Assembly: GCF_900116705.1 (NCBI RefSeq)
Contig: NZ_FPBP01000001.1
Span: 496,001 to 560,000, forward strand
Length of the DNA: 64,000 nt
Source of the DNA: Halomonas korlensis
GTDB lineage: Bacteria > Pseudomonadota > Gammaproteobacteria > Pseudomonadales > Halomonadaceae
Direction of reading: 5' to 3'
Shown: one piece after another, positions 27,468 to 37,111 of the stretch
Layout of the letters: every line of letters begins with the position of its first letter
How positions within the stretch are numbered: the first letter of the stretch is position 1
The notes under the pieces: generated by a model
Told to the model about the DNA's origin: nothing
The model's input: only the letters and a program-made list of their open reading frames with translations
Databases searched by the model: none
Translations under genes and position numbers: made by a program

Positions 27468-27977
27468 TCAGCGAGGGGGAGAGGCCACTTCCTGGGACTC
27501 GAGCATTTCGACCAACGGCTGAAATTCTTCGCGGTTGTGTTCGCTCATGCGCATGAGGATTCGATGGGCCTCCAGAATGCGCTGACGAAGCCCATCCTCA
27601 TCGGCCGGAATCTCGTCCAGCACGCTCAGCTCGCTGGGTTCGGTGATCGGCGCTTCCACCAGCGTGAAATAACGGGAAAACCCCATGACATCCAGCATCC
27701 GCTGGACATCGGGGTTATCGGCAACGATGGTCGGCGGCTGTTCCAGCCTACCCTGCACTGCCATCGCAACTTTGGCGAGAAAGCCAAGGGCGGTGGAATC
27801 CACATTAGTGGTCTTGCGCAAGTCGATCATCACCGCCTTGAGCCCCGGCACGTCGGCGAGTCGCTTGGCCTGATTATCCAGCGTGGCAGACAGGGTCAAG
27901 CGCACGTCACCGCAGAGTCGAAGCACGAAGACGCCAGAATCGAACGCAGCTTTTATACGGCCTTCATGAATTTGCAT
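27468..27977 (-). CDS. STAS-domain anti-sigma-factor antagonist
   Basis: 169 residues. The STAS fold covers about residues 1-105, with the phosphorylatable loop DLRKTTNVDSTALGFLAKV (Asp-Ser pair, as in SpoIIAA). A charged helical extension of about 60 residues follows. ATG at 27977 lies inside the end of the upstream SpoIIE-type phosphatase gene (14-bp overlap), so it is probably its substrate. No anti-sigma kinase is in this window. Confidence 0.88.
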   Translation of the reverse strand: MQIHEGRIKAAFDSGVFVLRLCGDVRLTLSATLDNQAKRLADVPGLKAVMIDLRKTTNVDSTALGFLAKVAMAVQGRLEQPPTIVADNPDVQRMLDVMGFSRYFTLVEAPITEPSELSVLDEIPADEDGLRQRILEAHRILMRMSEHNREEFQPLVEMLESQEVASPPR

Positions 27978-29157
27978 CGCCAAATCCGCTTAACATCATG
28001 ATCGTCAGATCGTCGGGGAGTTTTTCACGCCCCGAACCACTCTCGGCGACACTTTCATCGTCATCAGAGAGATCCTCAAGGAGCAAGTTACTACGCAGGT
28101 CTTCCAGTGTTTCACTGTCCAGTACCCGCGTCTCGAGCTCCTTGAGGCGCTTGTCGAGCGTCTCGCCCGGCAAGCATTCCAATATTCCATCCGAACACAA
28201 CCAAAGTCGAAAGTTCTTGGGCAACTCACACCCCAGCTCGGGATAGGTAACACCGGGGAACAACCCCACCGGCATCCCCTCACCTGGCAGCGAATGAACC
28301 GTACCGTTTGCCACCATCATCGGCATGGGTAGCTGCGCGCCAAGCGAATAGTGAAGATAGCGACGTTGCTGGTCAATTACCCCGACGAAAAGGGTGGCAT
28401 GCTTGCCGATACCTGTATCGATCAGTTCGCGGTTAAGCTCTCCCAGCCAGTGGGGCGCCAACGTCTCGGGGCGGCTGCCATCCCATTCGTTCTGCCATCG
28501 GTTGGAGAGGTATTTCAGCAGCACGGTCACGAAGGCCGATGACGCTCCATGGCCCGACACATCGGCAAAATAAAACAGCGTATAGCGCTCATTGAAGCGC
28601 TGAAAGTCCAGAAAGTCACCGGAAAGATACAATGAGGGAGCCAGCCAATAGTCGCAGGTGATCTGACCCACGGTCTGCGGCCGTGGTGGTAGCAGCTTGC
28701 GCTGTATCTGACCGCCGGCTTGCTGATCAAGGCGAAGCATCGCCAGGTGCGTCTCCAGGTTGTCGTTCAGCTCGGCCAGGTGTTCCCGATCACGCGCCCG
28801 CTCCAGGGCTAGCTCGCGTAGTTCGATGGCCTTGTGGATCATCCGCCGCAGCAAGTGGCCATGACGCAACGGTTCGACAATGTAATCCACCAGGCCCGCA
28901 TCCACGGCCTTCAACAGGTCGGTATCGAGTCGATCATCACTGACTACCAATGTCGGCAAGCGAAGGGCCAAGGTTGCCCAGTCGCGGCTCGGTACCGCCC
29001 TGACGTGCGCGACCACCAAGGCGGTTTCCGCCGGCAACTCCTCGACATTGTCAACGGCGAAGACGGCCAGGCCATCTCCGGCAATGGTCTCGGCCAACGC
29101 ATCCCTGTCCCTACCAGGAAAATCGATCACACCGATCAGCTGCTTGGAAGGCTGCAT
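27964..29157 (-). CDS. Response-regulator-like SpoIIE/PP2C phosphatase
   Basis: 397 residues. Residues 1-115 have receiver-like spacing, but where the phosphorylated Asp should follow beta-3 the sequence reads TALVVAHVRAV, with no Asp, so the domain looks degenerate. A short coiled coil follows (about 115-145), then a SpoIIE/PP2C domain with SGDFLDFQRF, FYFADVSGHGASSAF and LWLCSDGILE. It would dephosphorylate the STAS protein next door. mlaA lies 12 bp upstream. The order mlaA, regulator phosphatase, STAS also occurs in pseudomonads. Confidence 0.87.
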   Translation of the reverse strand: MQPSKQLIGVIDFPGRDRDALAETIAGDGLAVFAVDNVEELPAETALVVAHVRAVPSRDWATLALRLPTLVVSDDRLDTDLLKAVDAGLVDYIVEPLRHGHLLRRMIHKAIELRELALERARDREHLAELNDNLETHLAMLRLDQQAGGQIQRKLLPPRPQTVGQITCDYWLAPSLYLSGDFLDFQRFNERYTLFYFADVSGHGASSAFVTVLLKYLSNRWQNEWDGSRPETLAPHWLGELNRELIDTGIGKHATLFVGVIDQQRRYLHYSLGAQLPMPMMVANGTVHSLPGEGMPVGLFPGVTYPELGCELPKNFRLWLCSDGILECLPGETLDKRLKELETRVLDSETLEDLRSNLLLEDLSDDDESVAESGSGREKLPDDLTIMMLSGFGDANS

Positions 29158-29169
29158 TCCGTCATTGCC

Positions 29170-29931
29170 TCATTCGTCGAAGGCATCATCGAAATCGGAA
29201 TCATCGAAATCAAAGTCTTCTCCGGCGAAGGGATCATCACCCTGTTCGCCGTCGCTGACTTCGAAGCGACGTTGCTGCAGCCAGGTATCGCGGATGAAGC
29301 TGTAGCGGTCCCCGCGAATCAACGCTTCCTGATCCAGCAAGCCGGCACGAGCATCAATGATCCGCAGCGCTGTCAGGGCGAGGCGCACCGAATCATCTTC
29401 CACGTAGGTCAACGGATAGGTATACATGTCGACCGGCAGACCTGCCGTGTCACGCACCGTGCTCGGACCCAGCAGCGGCAACACCAGGTACGGGCCGGAC
29501 TCAAGGCCCCAAGCCCCCAAAGTCTGTCCGAAATCTTCATCGCGACCGGTAATGTCCATGCGGGTGGCGACGTCCCATAGCCCGACGATCCCCACGGTGC
29601 TGTTGATCAGAAATCGCGAGGTGGCAACGCCGGCGTTGCCGGGCTTGCCCTGAAGTACGCTGTTCAACGCGGTACGAATCTCACCGAGATTGGAAAAGAA
29701 GTTACCTACCCCGGTCTCGACCGGGGCCGGCGTGATGAAGCGATAGCCACGTGCCACCGGCTTGAGGGCATAGCGGTCCAGGGTGTCATTGAACACGAAG
29801 ACCTTGCGGTTGAAGCCTTCCCAGGGGTCATCGGGATGGCGCTCTTCCACCTGCCCGCTTGTCGCACAACCGCTCAATAATGACAGGGCCAGCACACCCG
29901 GCACGGTGATTCGTAGAAGACGATGTTTCAT
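29170..29931 (-). CDS. mlaA: MlaA/VacJ outer-membrane lipoprotein
   Basis: 253 residues. The lipobox LSLLSGC sits about 20 residues in, then DDPWEGFNRKVFVFND and FFSNLGEIRTALNSVLQGK, typical of MlaA. MlaA sits in the outer membrane with a porin and removes phospholipids from the outer leaflet for return by MlaFEDB. The C-terminus is very acidic (about 25 residues rich in Asp). The ATG at 29931 has an AGGA upstream and gives the lipoprotein signal; longer starts do not. Confidence 0.93.
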   Translation of the reverse strand: MKHRLLRITVPGVLALSLLSGCATSGQVEERHPDDPWEGFNRKVFVFNDTLDRYALKPVARGYRFITPAPVETGVGNFFSNLGEIRTALNSVLQGKPGNAGVATSRFLINSTVGIVGLWDVATRMDITGRDEDFGQTLGAWGLESGPYLVLPLLGPSTVRDTAGLPVDMYTYPLTYVEDDSVRLALTALRIIDARAGLLDQEALIRGDRYSFIRDTWLQQRRFEVSDGEQGDDPFAGEDFDFDDSDFDDAFDE

Positions 29932-29969
29932 GGGCTTTCCTGTCTGACTGCGGAACGGAATCATGATAC

Positions 29970-31091
29970 TCATTGGCGACGCAGCACAACGCTGCCGGCA
30001 CTGTAGCCCGCGCCGAAGGAACAGACCACCCCGAGCGCGCCGGGGCGCAGGTCGTGTCGATGTAGATGCAGGGCGATGATCGACCCTGCCGAACTGGTGT
30101 TGGCGTAGCGGTCGAGAATGATCGGTGCCTTGTCGGGAGGAGGGTCCGCCCCCAGCACGCGCCGCGCGATCAGATCGTTCATGTGACGGTTGGCCTGATG
30201 CAGCCACAGCCGCGACAGGTCCGCCCCCTGAATTTCCAGGCTCGCCAGATGCCCGTCGATCAATGAGGCCACCAGCGGGCAGACCTCCTTGAAGACACGC
30301 CGCCCTTCCTGCACGAACAGCTTGTCGCTTGCCAGCGGGTCGGTGTCGGTGACCCGGTTCAAAAAACCAGTATTATTACGAATGGCATTGGAAAAGCGAG
30401 TCACCAGGCGGGTACCAAGGATCTCGAAGCGGCTCTCGGCAGTCGCGATGGCGGCATTTTCCAGAACTACGGCGGTACAGGCATCACCAAAGATGAAATG
30501 ACTGTCGCGATCGCGGAAATTCAGGTGCGCCGAGCAGATTTCCGGACTGACCACCAAGGCCCGTTTCACGCTGCCACAGCGGATGGCATTGGCGGCAGCA
30601 TCGATGGCGAAGGTCGCCGAGGAGCAGGCGACGTTCATGTCGAAGGCGTAGCCACCGGCACCCAGCGCCGCCTGCAGCTCGACGGCCACTGCCGGGTAGG
30701 CGCGCTCAAGATTCGAGCAACCAACAATCACCAGCTCGATGTCAGCCGCCTGCACCCCTGCAGCCTCGAGGGCCTGTGACGCGGCCTTCATGCCCATCTC
30801 GCACTGAATCGAAGGTTCGTCATTGGAGCGCTGCGGAAGTCTGGGGCGCATGCGCTCAGGGTCGAGAATGCCCTCGGCATCGAGTACGTAACGATTATGG
30901 ATGCCCGACGCCTTGACGATGAAGTCCGTGCTGGAAGGCGCGATGGCCTCCCGCTCGCCAGCGGTGATAGCGGCGCCGTGGCGCGCATTCTCGGCGTCGG
31001 CCCAAGCATTGAACGAGGCGACCAGCGTGTCATTGTCGATGGCATGCTCGGGCGTAAACAGCCCCGTCCCGGTGATGGCTACCTTGATCAT
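29970..31091 (-). CDS. 3-oxoacyl-ACP synthase III-like protein
   Basis: 373 residues, thiolase fold of the KAS III (FabH-like) group. Catalytic Cys in NVACSSATFAI, His in LWLHQANRHM and Asn in DRYANTSSAGS are all in place. The family condenses an acyl-CoA or acyl-ACP with malonyl-ACP. No other fatty-acid synthesis gene is close, so it may be an accessory or starter-selective type. Start ATG overlaps the hrpA stop by 4 bp and follows GAGGAGG. Confidence 0.9.
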   Translation of the reverse strand: MIKVAITGTGLFTPEHAIDNDTLVASFNAWADAENARHGAAITAGEREAIAPSSTDFIVKASGIHNRYVLDAEGILDPERMRPRLPQRSNDEPSIQCEMGMKAASQALEAAGVQAADIELVIVGCSNLERAYPAVAVELQAALGAGGYAFDMNVACSSATFAIDAAANAIRCGSVKRALVVSPEICSAHLNFRDRDSHFIFGDACTAVVLENAAIATAESRFEILGTRLVTRFSNAIRNNTGFLNRVTDTDPLASDKLFVQEGRRVFKEVCPLVASLIDGHLASLEIQGADLSRLWLHQANRHMNDLIARRVLGADPPPDKAPIILDRYANTSSAGSIIALHLHRHDLRPGALGVVCSFGAGYSAGSVVLRRQ

Positions 31092-34000
31092 GCCGTCCTC
31101 CTCGTGATGTCCGCCCAGTGTTTCTCCAGCCGCTTGGTGGATACCGGCATTCGCGTGCCCAGCTGCTGGGCGAACAGCGAGACGCGCAGCTCCTGGATCC
31201 ACCAGCCGAACTCGACCAGCGCCGGGTCCTCCACCTCGCCGCGCCGCTCACTGGCGCGTCGTGCGTCGAGACGTGCTTCCAGCGCCTGGATTTCCTGCAT
31301 GTGCATCTGGTCGCGCATGCGCTCGCGGGGTGCCTTCTCCAGGCGAATCAGCGCCGCTTCCATGTAGCGCGGGTATTCCTCCAGCCATTCTCCGGCACGA
31401 GCGACGAAACCGGGGTATACCAGGCGCTGCATCTGGGCCTTGAGATCACTGTACACCAACGTCAACGCCAGGTTCAGGTTGCCCTTCAGCGCCTTGGTCA
31501 CCGCCAGGTGGCCCTTGAGCGCGGCCTCGAGATGGGTGACCAGTGATTCGGCGCGCGGTCGCAAATCACCCTGCGTGTCGGCGAGGCGACGCTCCAGTTC
31601 GACACGCGAGCGCGGCAGGGGATCCACGGCTACGACCTGTCGAAATACCGCATCCACCACATCCTCGACGAGCTGACGCTTGCTGCCCACCTTGGCGAAC
31701 AGCAAGGCGCAGGTCGAAAGCCCCGCGAGGCGTTCGATGGCGCGGACCTGGTCACTCTGCTGCGCCATCGCGGCGCGCACCACGCCCTGGCGATGCGCCT
31801 CGCGCGCCTTGTCGGGATGGTCGAACAACTCGACGCGGAAGGCTTCACCGGCAGGCACCAGTGCCGGGAAGGCCTCCACGCGGATGCCGGCCTGAGTAGT
31901 CACGCGGGATTCAGGCAATGGCGTCTCGGGCAGGGTAGCGATCTCGCTCGCGCCACTGGCCTCCTGCGCCAGGGCGCGGGCGCCCTCGCCCGCCGCCTGT
32001 TCGAACTGTCGCTCCAGCTCGCGGACGTCACGTCCCTGCCCCAGCGTCTTGCCCCGATGGTCCACCACGCGCAGGTTCATCACCAGATGCGGTTCGAGCT
32101 GGTCGAGACGCCAGTCGTCGGGATGCAGGCGTACCCCGGTGCGACGCCGCAGGAATTCACCAAGCGCCTCGGTGAGCGGCACGTCATCGGGCGTCATGGC
32201 CTCGAGTGCGGCATCGACCCAGTCGGGAATCGGCACGACCTGGCGACGAATCGCCTTGGGCAACGACTTCATCAGCGCAATACACTTCTCGCGCAACAAC
32301 CCCGGTACCAACCACTCCAGGCGCGCCAGCGGCAGCTGGGGCAGCATTGCGGCAGGCACAGTGAGCGTCACGCCGTCATCGATGGCGCCGAGCTCGAAGT
32401 GATAGCTGAGCGGATAGCGCACCCCATTCAGGTTGAGCTCATCGGGGTAGTCGGTTTCGGTGATCTCCCCTGCTTCGCGAGCCAAAAGGGCCGCCCGGTC
32501 GAACTTGAGGATGTCGGGGTTCTCACGCTCGGCCTTGCGTCGCCAGGCCTCGAAGCCTTTGCCGTTGACGATATCGGCGGGGATACGCTCATCGTAAAAA
32601 GCGAACAGGGTATCTTCGTCGACCAGGATGTCGCGCTTGCGGGCACGGTCCTCGAGGTCCTCGACTTCCTCGATGAGCGCGCGGTTATGCGCAAAGAATT
32701 CACCCTTGGTACGGAATTCGCCCTCGACCAGCGCCCGACGGATGAACAGCTCCCGCGACTCCTGCGGCGCGATGGGCCCATAGTGCACCTTGCGCCCGAC
32801 GATGATCGGCAGGCCGAACAGGGTGACCTGTTCACTCGCCACTACCTGAGCGCGCTTCATCTCCCAATGCGGCTCGGCGTAGGAGCGCTTCACCAGATGC
32901 CCGGCGATCGGCTCGATCCACGACGGGTCGATCCTTGCCACCGTGCGGGCGAAAAGCTTGGAGGTTTCTACCAGCTCGACGGCCATCAGCCATTTCGGCG
33001 CTTTCCTGGCCAGCCCCGAGCCCGGATGGATCACGAACTTGCGGTTACGCGCGCCCAGGTATTCACGGTTTTCGAGCAGGGTCCCCAGGTGCGAGAGCAG
33101 CCCGGTGAGCAGCGCCTTGTGAAGTTGTACGGCGCTCTCGCGACGCTGCGTAGCGAGTGCTGCCGCATCTCGCTCGCCTTGTTCACCGTCGCCGAGCTGC
33201 GGGGATGGCGACGGCGGCGGCACCTCGATCTCCATCTCGCGCAGTAACTGGCGTAGCTGGCGAAAAGTATCGTGCCACTCGCGCAGGCGCAGGTAATTGA
33301 GGTAATGGTCCTTGCACCAACGACGCAGGCGATTGCCGGAAAGCTCCTCACGGGCGGCCTCGAAGCCGTTCCAGAGGTTGAGCAGCGCCACGAAGTCGGA
33401 GTCCGGGTCGTGCCAGCGGCGGTGGGCCTGGTCGGCCGCTTCCCGCTTGTCGGAGGGCCGGTCACGCGGGTCCTGTACCGCCAAGGCCGAGACAACGATC
33501 AACACCTCGCGAAGCCCGCCCTGGTCGGCGCCGGCAAGCACCATTCGTGCCAGCCGGGGATCGATGGGCAGCCTTGCCAACTTGCGTCCGGTAGGGGTCA
33601 GGCGGTTGTCCGCATCCACCGCCCCGAGTTCGAACAGCAGGCGAAAGCCATCGGTCACGAAGCGTGAATCCGGCGGGTCGACGAAGGGAAACGCCTCGAT
33701 GTCACCAAGCTTCAGCGACAGCATCGACAGGATGACCGAGGCCAGGTTGGTGCGGCGAATCTCCGGGTCGGTGAATTCGGGCCGGGAGAGAAAATCCTCT
33801 TCATCGTAAAGGCGAATACACACGCCTTCGGCCACCCGGCCGCAGCGGCCCTTGCGCTGGTCGGCGCTGGCCTGGCTGATCGGCTCCACCGGAAGGCGCT
33901 GGATCTTGGTCTTGTAACTGTAGCGGCTGATGCGCACCAGGCCAGGATCGATCACGTAGCGGATCCCCGGCACCGTCAACGACGTCTCGGCCACGTTGGT

Positions 34001-35128
34001 GGACAACACAATGCGTCGACCGGCATGCGGCGCGAAGACGCGATTCTGCTCGGCATTGGAGAGTCGGGCATAGAGCGGAAGGATTTCGGTGCCCTTGAGG
34101 TCGGCGCGGCGCAGGGTATCGGCGGCCTCGCGGATCTCCCGCTCCCCTGGCAGGAACACCAGAATGTCACGCGGTCCATGGAACCAGCGCTTCTCGCGCT
34201 CGATAGCCTCGACTTCTTCCACCGCCCGGAGAATCCCCTCCTGAAGGGTGCGATCCTCCTCGTCATCGGCTTCTCGTACCAAAGGCCGATAGCGCGTCTC
34301 GACCGGATAGGTGCGCCCGGAGACCTCCACCACCGGCGCCGGGCGCGGCGTACCATCGGGCCCTGGCAGGGCGAAATGCGCGGCGAAGCGCTCCACATCG
34401 ATGGTCGCCGAGGTGATGATCACCTTGAGATCCGGGCGGCGTGCCGTCAGTCGCTTGAGATAACCCAGCAGGAAGTCAATGTTGAGGCTGCGTTCGTGAG
34501 CCTCGTCGATAATGATCGTTTCGTAGCGAGTCAGGTCAGGGTCATGGCGGGTCTCGGCCAGCAGGATGCCATCGGTCATCAGCTTGACCAGGGTGTCGTC
34601 GCCGGTCTGGTCGGTAAAACGCACCTGGTAGCCCACCTGGCCGCCCAGGGGCACCTGCATTTCCTCGGCCAGCCGCGTAGCCACCGAACGTGCCGCCAGG
34701 CGGCGCGGCTGGGTATGCCCGATCAACCCGCGACGCCCCAGCCCCAGCTCCAGGCAGAGCTTGGGCAACTGGGTCGTCTTGCCGGAGCCGGTCTCCCCCG
34801 CCACCACTACGACTTGATGCTCACGCAATGCATCGAGAATGTCGGCACGCCGCTCGGCTACCGGCAATGCCTCGGGGTACGCCAGGGTTACCGGGATGGC
34901 TGCACGTCGTTCCGCAATTTCCCGTGAGCGCTGAAATGCCCCGCTGAGTTGGGCGAGGCCTCGATCCACCGGCTTATTTTCCTTCAGCCGCCGGGAGAGG
35001 CCTCGCAGACGCTTCTCGAGCGTCAAGCGATCACGCAGCATGGTGCCGTCGAGTTCCAGGCGCAGCGCCTGAAGTGCCTCGGCACCCGATAGATGGGGAC
35101 GTTCATGTGGTCGAATGGCGGTCGTCAC
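31088..35128 (-). CDS. hrpA: HrpA, DEAH-box ATP-dependent RNA helicase
   Basis: 1346 residues, full length for HrpA (E. coli 1300). Motifs: I GETGSGKTTQLPK, II DEAHERSLN, III TSATID, VI QRKGRCGRV, followed by the helicase-associated and OB-like domains and the long C-terminal region. In E. coli HrpA resolves stalled ribosomes or processes mRNA. GTG start with a weak RBS; no better start in the first 30 codons. Confidence 0.95.
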   Translation of the reverse strand: MTTAIRPHERPHLSGAEALQALRLELDGTMLRDRLTLEKRLRGLSRRLKENKPVDRGLAQLSGAFQRSREIAERRAAIPVTLAYPEALPVAERRADILDALREHQVVVVAGETGSGKTTQLPKLCLELGLGRRGLIGHTQPRRLAARSVATRLAEEMQVPLGGQVGYQVRFTDQTGDDTLVKLMTDGILLAETRHDPDLTRYETIIIDEAHERSLNIDFLLGYLKRLTARRPDLKVIITSATIDVERFAAHFALPGPDGTPRPAPVVEVSGRTYPVETRYRPLVREADDEEDRTLQEGILRAVEEVEAIEREKRWFHGPRDILVFLPGEREIREAADTLRRADLKGTEILPLYARLSNAEQNRVFAPHAGRRIVLSTNVAETSLTVPGIRYVIDPGLVRISRYSYKTKIQRLPVEPISQASADQRKGRCGRVAEGVCIRLYDEEDFLSRPEFTDPEIRRTNLASVILSMLSLKLGDIEAFPFVDPPDSRFVTDGFRLLFELGAVDADNRLTPTGRKLARLPIDPRLARMVLAGADQGGLREVLIVVSALAVQDPRDRPSDKREAADQAHRRWHDPDSDFVALLNLWNGFEAAREELSGNRLRRWCKDHYLNYLRLREWHDTFRQLRQLLREMEIEVPPPSPSPQLGDGEQGERDAAALATQRRESAVQLHKALLTGLLSHLGTLLENREYLGARNRKFVIHPGSGLARKAPKWLMAVELVETSKLFARTVARIDPSWIEPIAGHLVKRSYAEPHWEMKRAQVVASEQVTLFGLPIIVGRKVHYGPIAPQESRELFIRRALVEGEFRTKGEFFAHNRALIEEVEDLEDRARKRDILVDEDTLFAFYDERIPADIVNGKGFEAWRRKAERENPDILKFDRAALLAREAGEITETDYPDELNLNGVRYPLSYHFELGAIDDGVTLTVPAAMLPQLPLARLEWLVPGLLREKCIALMKSLPKAIRRQVVPIPDWVDAALEAMTPDDVPLTEALGEFLRRRTGVRLHPDDWRLDQLEPHLVMNLRVVDHRGKTLGQGRDVRELERQFEQAAGEGARALAQEASGASEIATLPETPLPESRVTTQAGIRVEAFPALVPAGEAFRVELFDHPDKAREAHRQGVVRAAMAQQSDQVRAIERLAGLSTCALLFAKVGSKRQLVEDVVDAVFRQVVAVDPLPRSRVELERRLADTQGDLRPRAESLVTHLEAALKGHLAVTKALKGNLNLALTLVYSDLKAQMQRLVYPGFVARAGEWLEEYPRYMEAALIRLEKAPRERMRDQMHMQEIQALEARLDARRASERRGEVEDPALVEFGWWIQELRVSLFAQQLGTRMPVSTKRLEKHWADITRRTA

Positions 35129-35221
35129 GTCAGGTTCGAGGACTCCAAAAAGTGAAGAATAAGATGAAAATGCGTAAGGCAGCGAAGAGGGGGTGAATCC
35201 TGACTAGCGACAGCCAACCAA

Positions 35222-35263
35222 TAAAACCCCATCGCCCGCCCCGGGGTGCCGGGACGGGCGATG
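35222..35263 (-). terminator. Intrinsic terminator downstream of fadD
   Basis: Stem CATCGCCCG / CGGGCGATG (9 bp, 16-nt GC-rich loop) with GGGGTTTTATT after it on the minus strand, about 90 bp after the fadD stop. It separates fadD from hrpA. Confidence 0.8.
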
Positions 35264-35352
35264 TATTGTAGCGCCGCCAGGCGTTTGGCGCCTAATTACC
35301 CTCATTGATCCTGCTGATAGGTACCCTTGGCCCAGGCTATGGCGACGCGCAC

Positions 35353-37029
35353 TCAGCTACCGGCGTTCCCCGTGGACTCATCGCGCAACTGCCGTCGCAG
35401 CACCTTGCCCACATTGGTCTTGGGCAGCTCACTGCGAAATTCAACGAGCTTCGGCACCTTGTAGCCGGCGAGTTCCTTCTTGCACCAGGCGCGAATCGCC
35501 TCGGCATCGAGCGTCTCGTCCCTGGCCACCACGAAAAGCTTGATCGACTCGCCATTCGTCTCGTCCGGCACGCCGACCGCCGCCGACTCGACGACTCCCG
35601 GGTGGGCCGCTACCACGTCCTCGATCTCATTGGGATAGACGTTGAACCCCGACACCAGGATCATGTCCTTCTTGCGATCGACGATGCGGATATAACCATC
35701 TTCCTGCAGCACGGCGATATCGCCGGTACGCAACCAGTCATCGGCATCAAGGGTCTGGGCGGTGTCTTCCTCTCGATTCCAGTAGCCCTTCATCACCTGC
35801 GGTCCCTTGACGCAAAGCTCACCGGGCTCCCCAAACGCCACATCCTGGCCTTCGGCGTCCACCGCCTTGACCGAGGTGCCGGCTACCGGCTTGCCGATGG
35901 TGCCGAGCTGGATGGCCTCGACGGGATTGAAACTCACGATGGGTGAAGTCTCGGTTAGCCCGTAACCCTCGGCGATGGCGCAGCCCGTGACCTCTTCCCA
36001 GCGCTGCGCTACCGCCTTGGTCAGGGCCATGCCGCCGGAAATGGTGAGATGAAGCGCCGAAAAATCGAGACGGCGAAAGTCCTCGCGATTACACAGGGCG
36101 TTGAACAGGGTGTTCAGACCAATGAAGCCAGTGAATCGAAGCTTGGCGAGCTGCTTGACGAAGCCATCGAGATCGCGGGGATTGGTGATCAGCACCGAAT
36201 GGTTGCCGGTTTCCATCATGAACAGGCAATTCACCGTGAAGGTGTAGATATGGTAGACCGGCAACGGCGCGATGATGGTTTCCGCCCCATCGGTAAGGGC
36301 CGGTCCGATGGCCTGGCGCGCCTGGAGCATATTGGCCACCAGGTTGCGATGAGTGAGCATGGTGCCCTTGGCAAGCCCGGTGGTACCACCGGTGTACTGC
36401 AGGGCGGCGACCTGCTCTGCCTGCCACTGCGCCTCGCGATGCACGCGCGCGGCGCCGCGCTTGAGTGTCGCTCGAAATGATGTCGCGCCGGGCAGCGAGT
36501 AGGCCGGCACCAGCTTCTTCACGTACTTGACCACGGCATTGATCAGCTGGCGTTTCACAAAGGGATGCAAGTCGCCAAGCGCGGTGACCACCACATGCTC
36601 GATCTCGGTACGCTCGACGATCCGCTCGAGCTTGTCGGCCATGTTCGCCAGGATAATGATCGCGCGTGCACCGGAATCCTTGAACTGGTGGGCCATCTCG
36701 CGATCGGTGTAGAGCGGATTGGTGTTCACGACTACCAGGCCGGCACGCAGGGCGCCGAAAACCGCTACGGGAAACTGCAGCACGTTGGGCAGTTGAATGG
36801 CAATGCGATCCCCGGGCTGCAGGCTGGTGTCGTGCTGAAGCCAGGAGGCAAAGTTCGCGGAGAGACGGTCGAGTTCGGTATAGCTGATCGTCTGGCCCAT
36901 GCAACTGAAGGCCGGCTTGTTGCCGAAGCGCTCGACCGAGGCGTGGAAGACATCCATTACCGAGGTATAGTGATCCAGCCCTTCCAGTTCAGGACCGGTG
37001 AGTACCGGGGCGTTGGCGTGCTGGCTCAT
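35353..37029 (-). CDS. fadD: Long-chain fatty-acid-CoA ligase
   Basis: 558 residues. ATP/AMP signature YTGGTTGLAKGTMLTH, GYGLTETSP, WLRTGDIAVLQEDGY and the FACS motif DRKKDMILVSGFNVYPNEIE, ending with the lysine motif PKTNVGKVLRRQLR. It activates long-chain fatty acids on the inner face of the membrane for beta-oxidation. The ATG at 37029 follows GAGGAG by 8 nt. A palindrome 59 bp upstream suggests control by a fatty-acid-responsive repressor. Confidence 0.94.
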   Translation of the reverse strand: MSQHANAPVLTGPELEGLDHYTSVMDVFHASVERFGNKPAFSCMGQTISYTELDRLSANFASWLQHDTSLQPGDRIAIQLPNVLQFPVAVFGALRAGLVVVNTNPLYTDREMAHQFKDSGARAIIILANMADKLERIVERTEIEHVVVTALGDLHPFVKRQLINAVVKYVKKLVPAYSLPGATSFRATLKRGAARVHREAQWQAEQVAALQYTGGTTGLAKGTMLTHRNLVANMLQARQAIGPALTDGAETIIAPLPVYHIYTFTVNCLFMMETGNHSVLITNPRDLDGFVKQLAKLRFTGFIGLNTLFNALCNREDFRRLDFSALHLTISGGMALTKAVAQRWEEVTGCAIAEGYGLTETSPIVSFNPVEAIQLGTIGKPVAGTSVKAVDAEGQDVAFGEPGELCVKGPQVMKGYWNREEDTAQTLDADDWLRTGDIAVLQEDGYIRIVDRKKDMILVSGFNVYPNEIEDVVAAHPGVVESAAVGVPDETNGESIKLFVVARDETLDAEAIRAWCKKELAGYKVPKLVEFRSELPKTNVGKVLRRQLRDESTGNAGS

Positions 37030-37087
37030 GGGGTCATCTCCTCGGTCTCGTCGGTGCCGCGACGTTATTATTCTGCTGCTGCACACA

Positions 37088-37111
37088 GATTTAAAACTTA
37101 CGTTTTAAATC
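37088..37111 (-). promoter_or_regulatory. Palindrome upstream of fadD, candidate PsrA/FadR-type operator
   Basis: Perfect 10-bp inverted repeat GATTTAAAAC-TTAC-GTTTTAAATC, overlapping the last codons of the yafJ-like gene. Its core AAAAC-N4-GTTTT resembles the PsrA box (GAAAC-N4-GTTTC) that controls fatty-acid genes in Pseudomonas. No T run follows on either side, so a terminator is less likely. Confidence 0.55.

Noticed and set aside
27428-27485. 10-bp inverted repeat GCCTCTCCCC / GGGGAGAGGC between talB and the STAS gene
   Set aside because: The 38-nt loop and lack of a T run make it a poor terminator; the second arm lies inside the STAS coding end. Function could not be supported.
31793-33247. 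484-codon open frame on the plus strand inside hrpA
   Set aside because: Antisense shadow of a well-supported helicase gene; no RBS and His/Gln/Gly-rich composition typical of such shadows.
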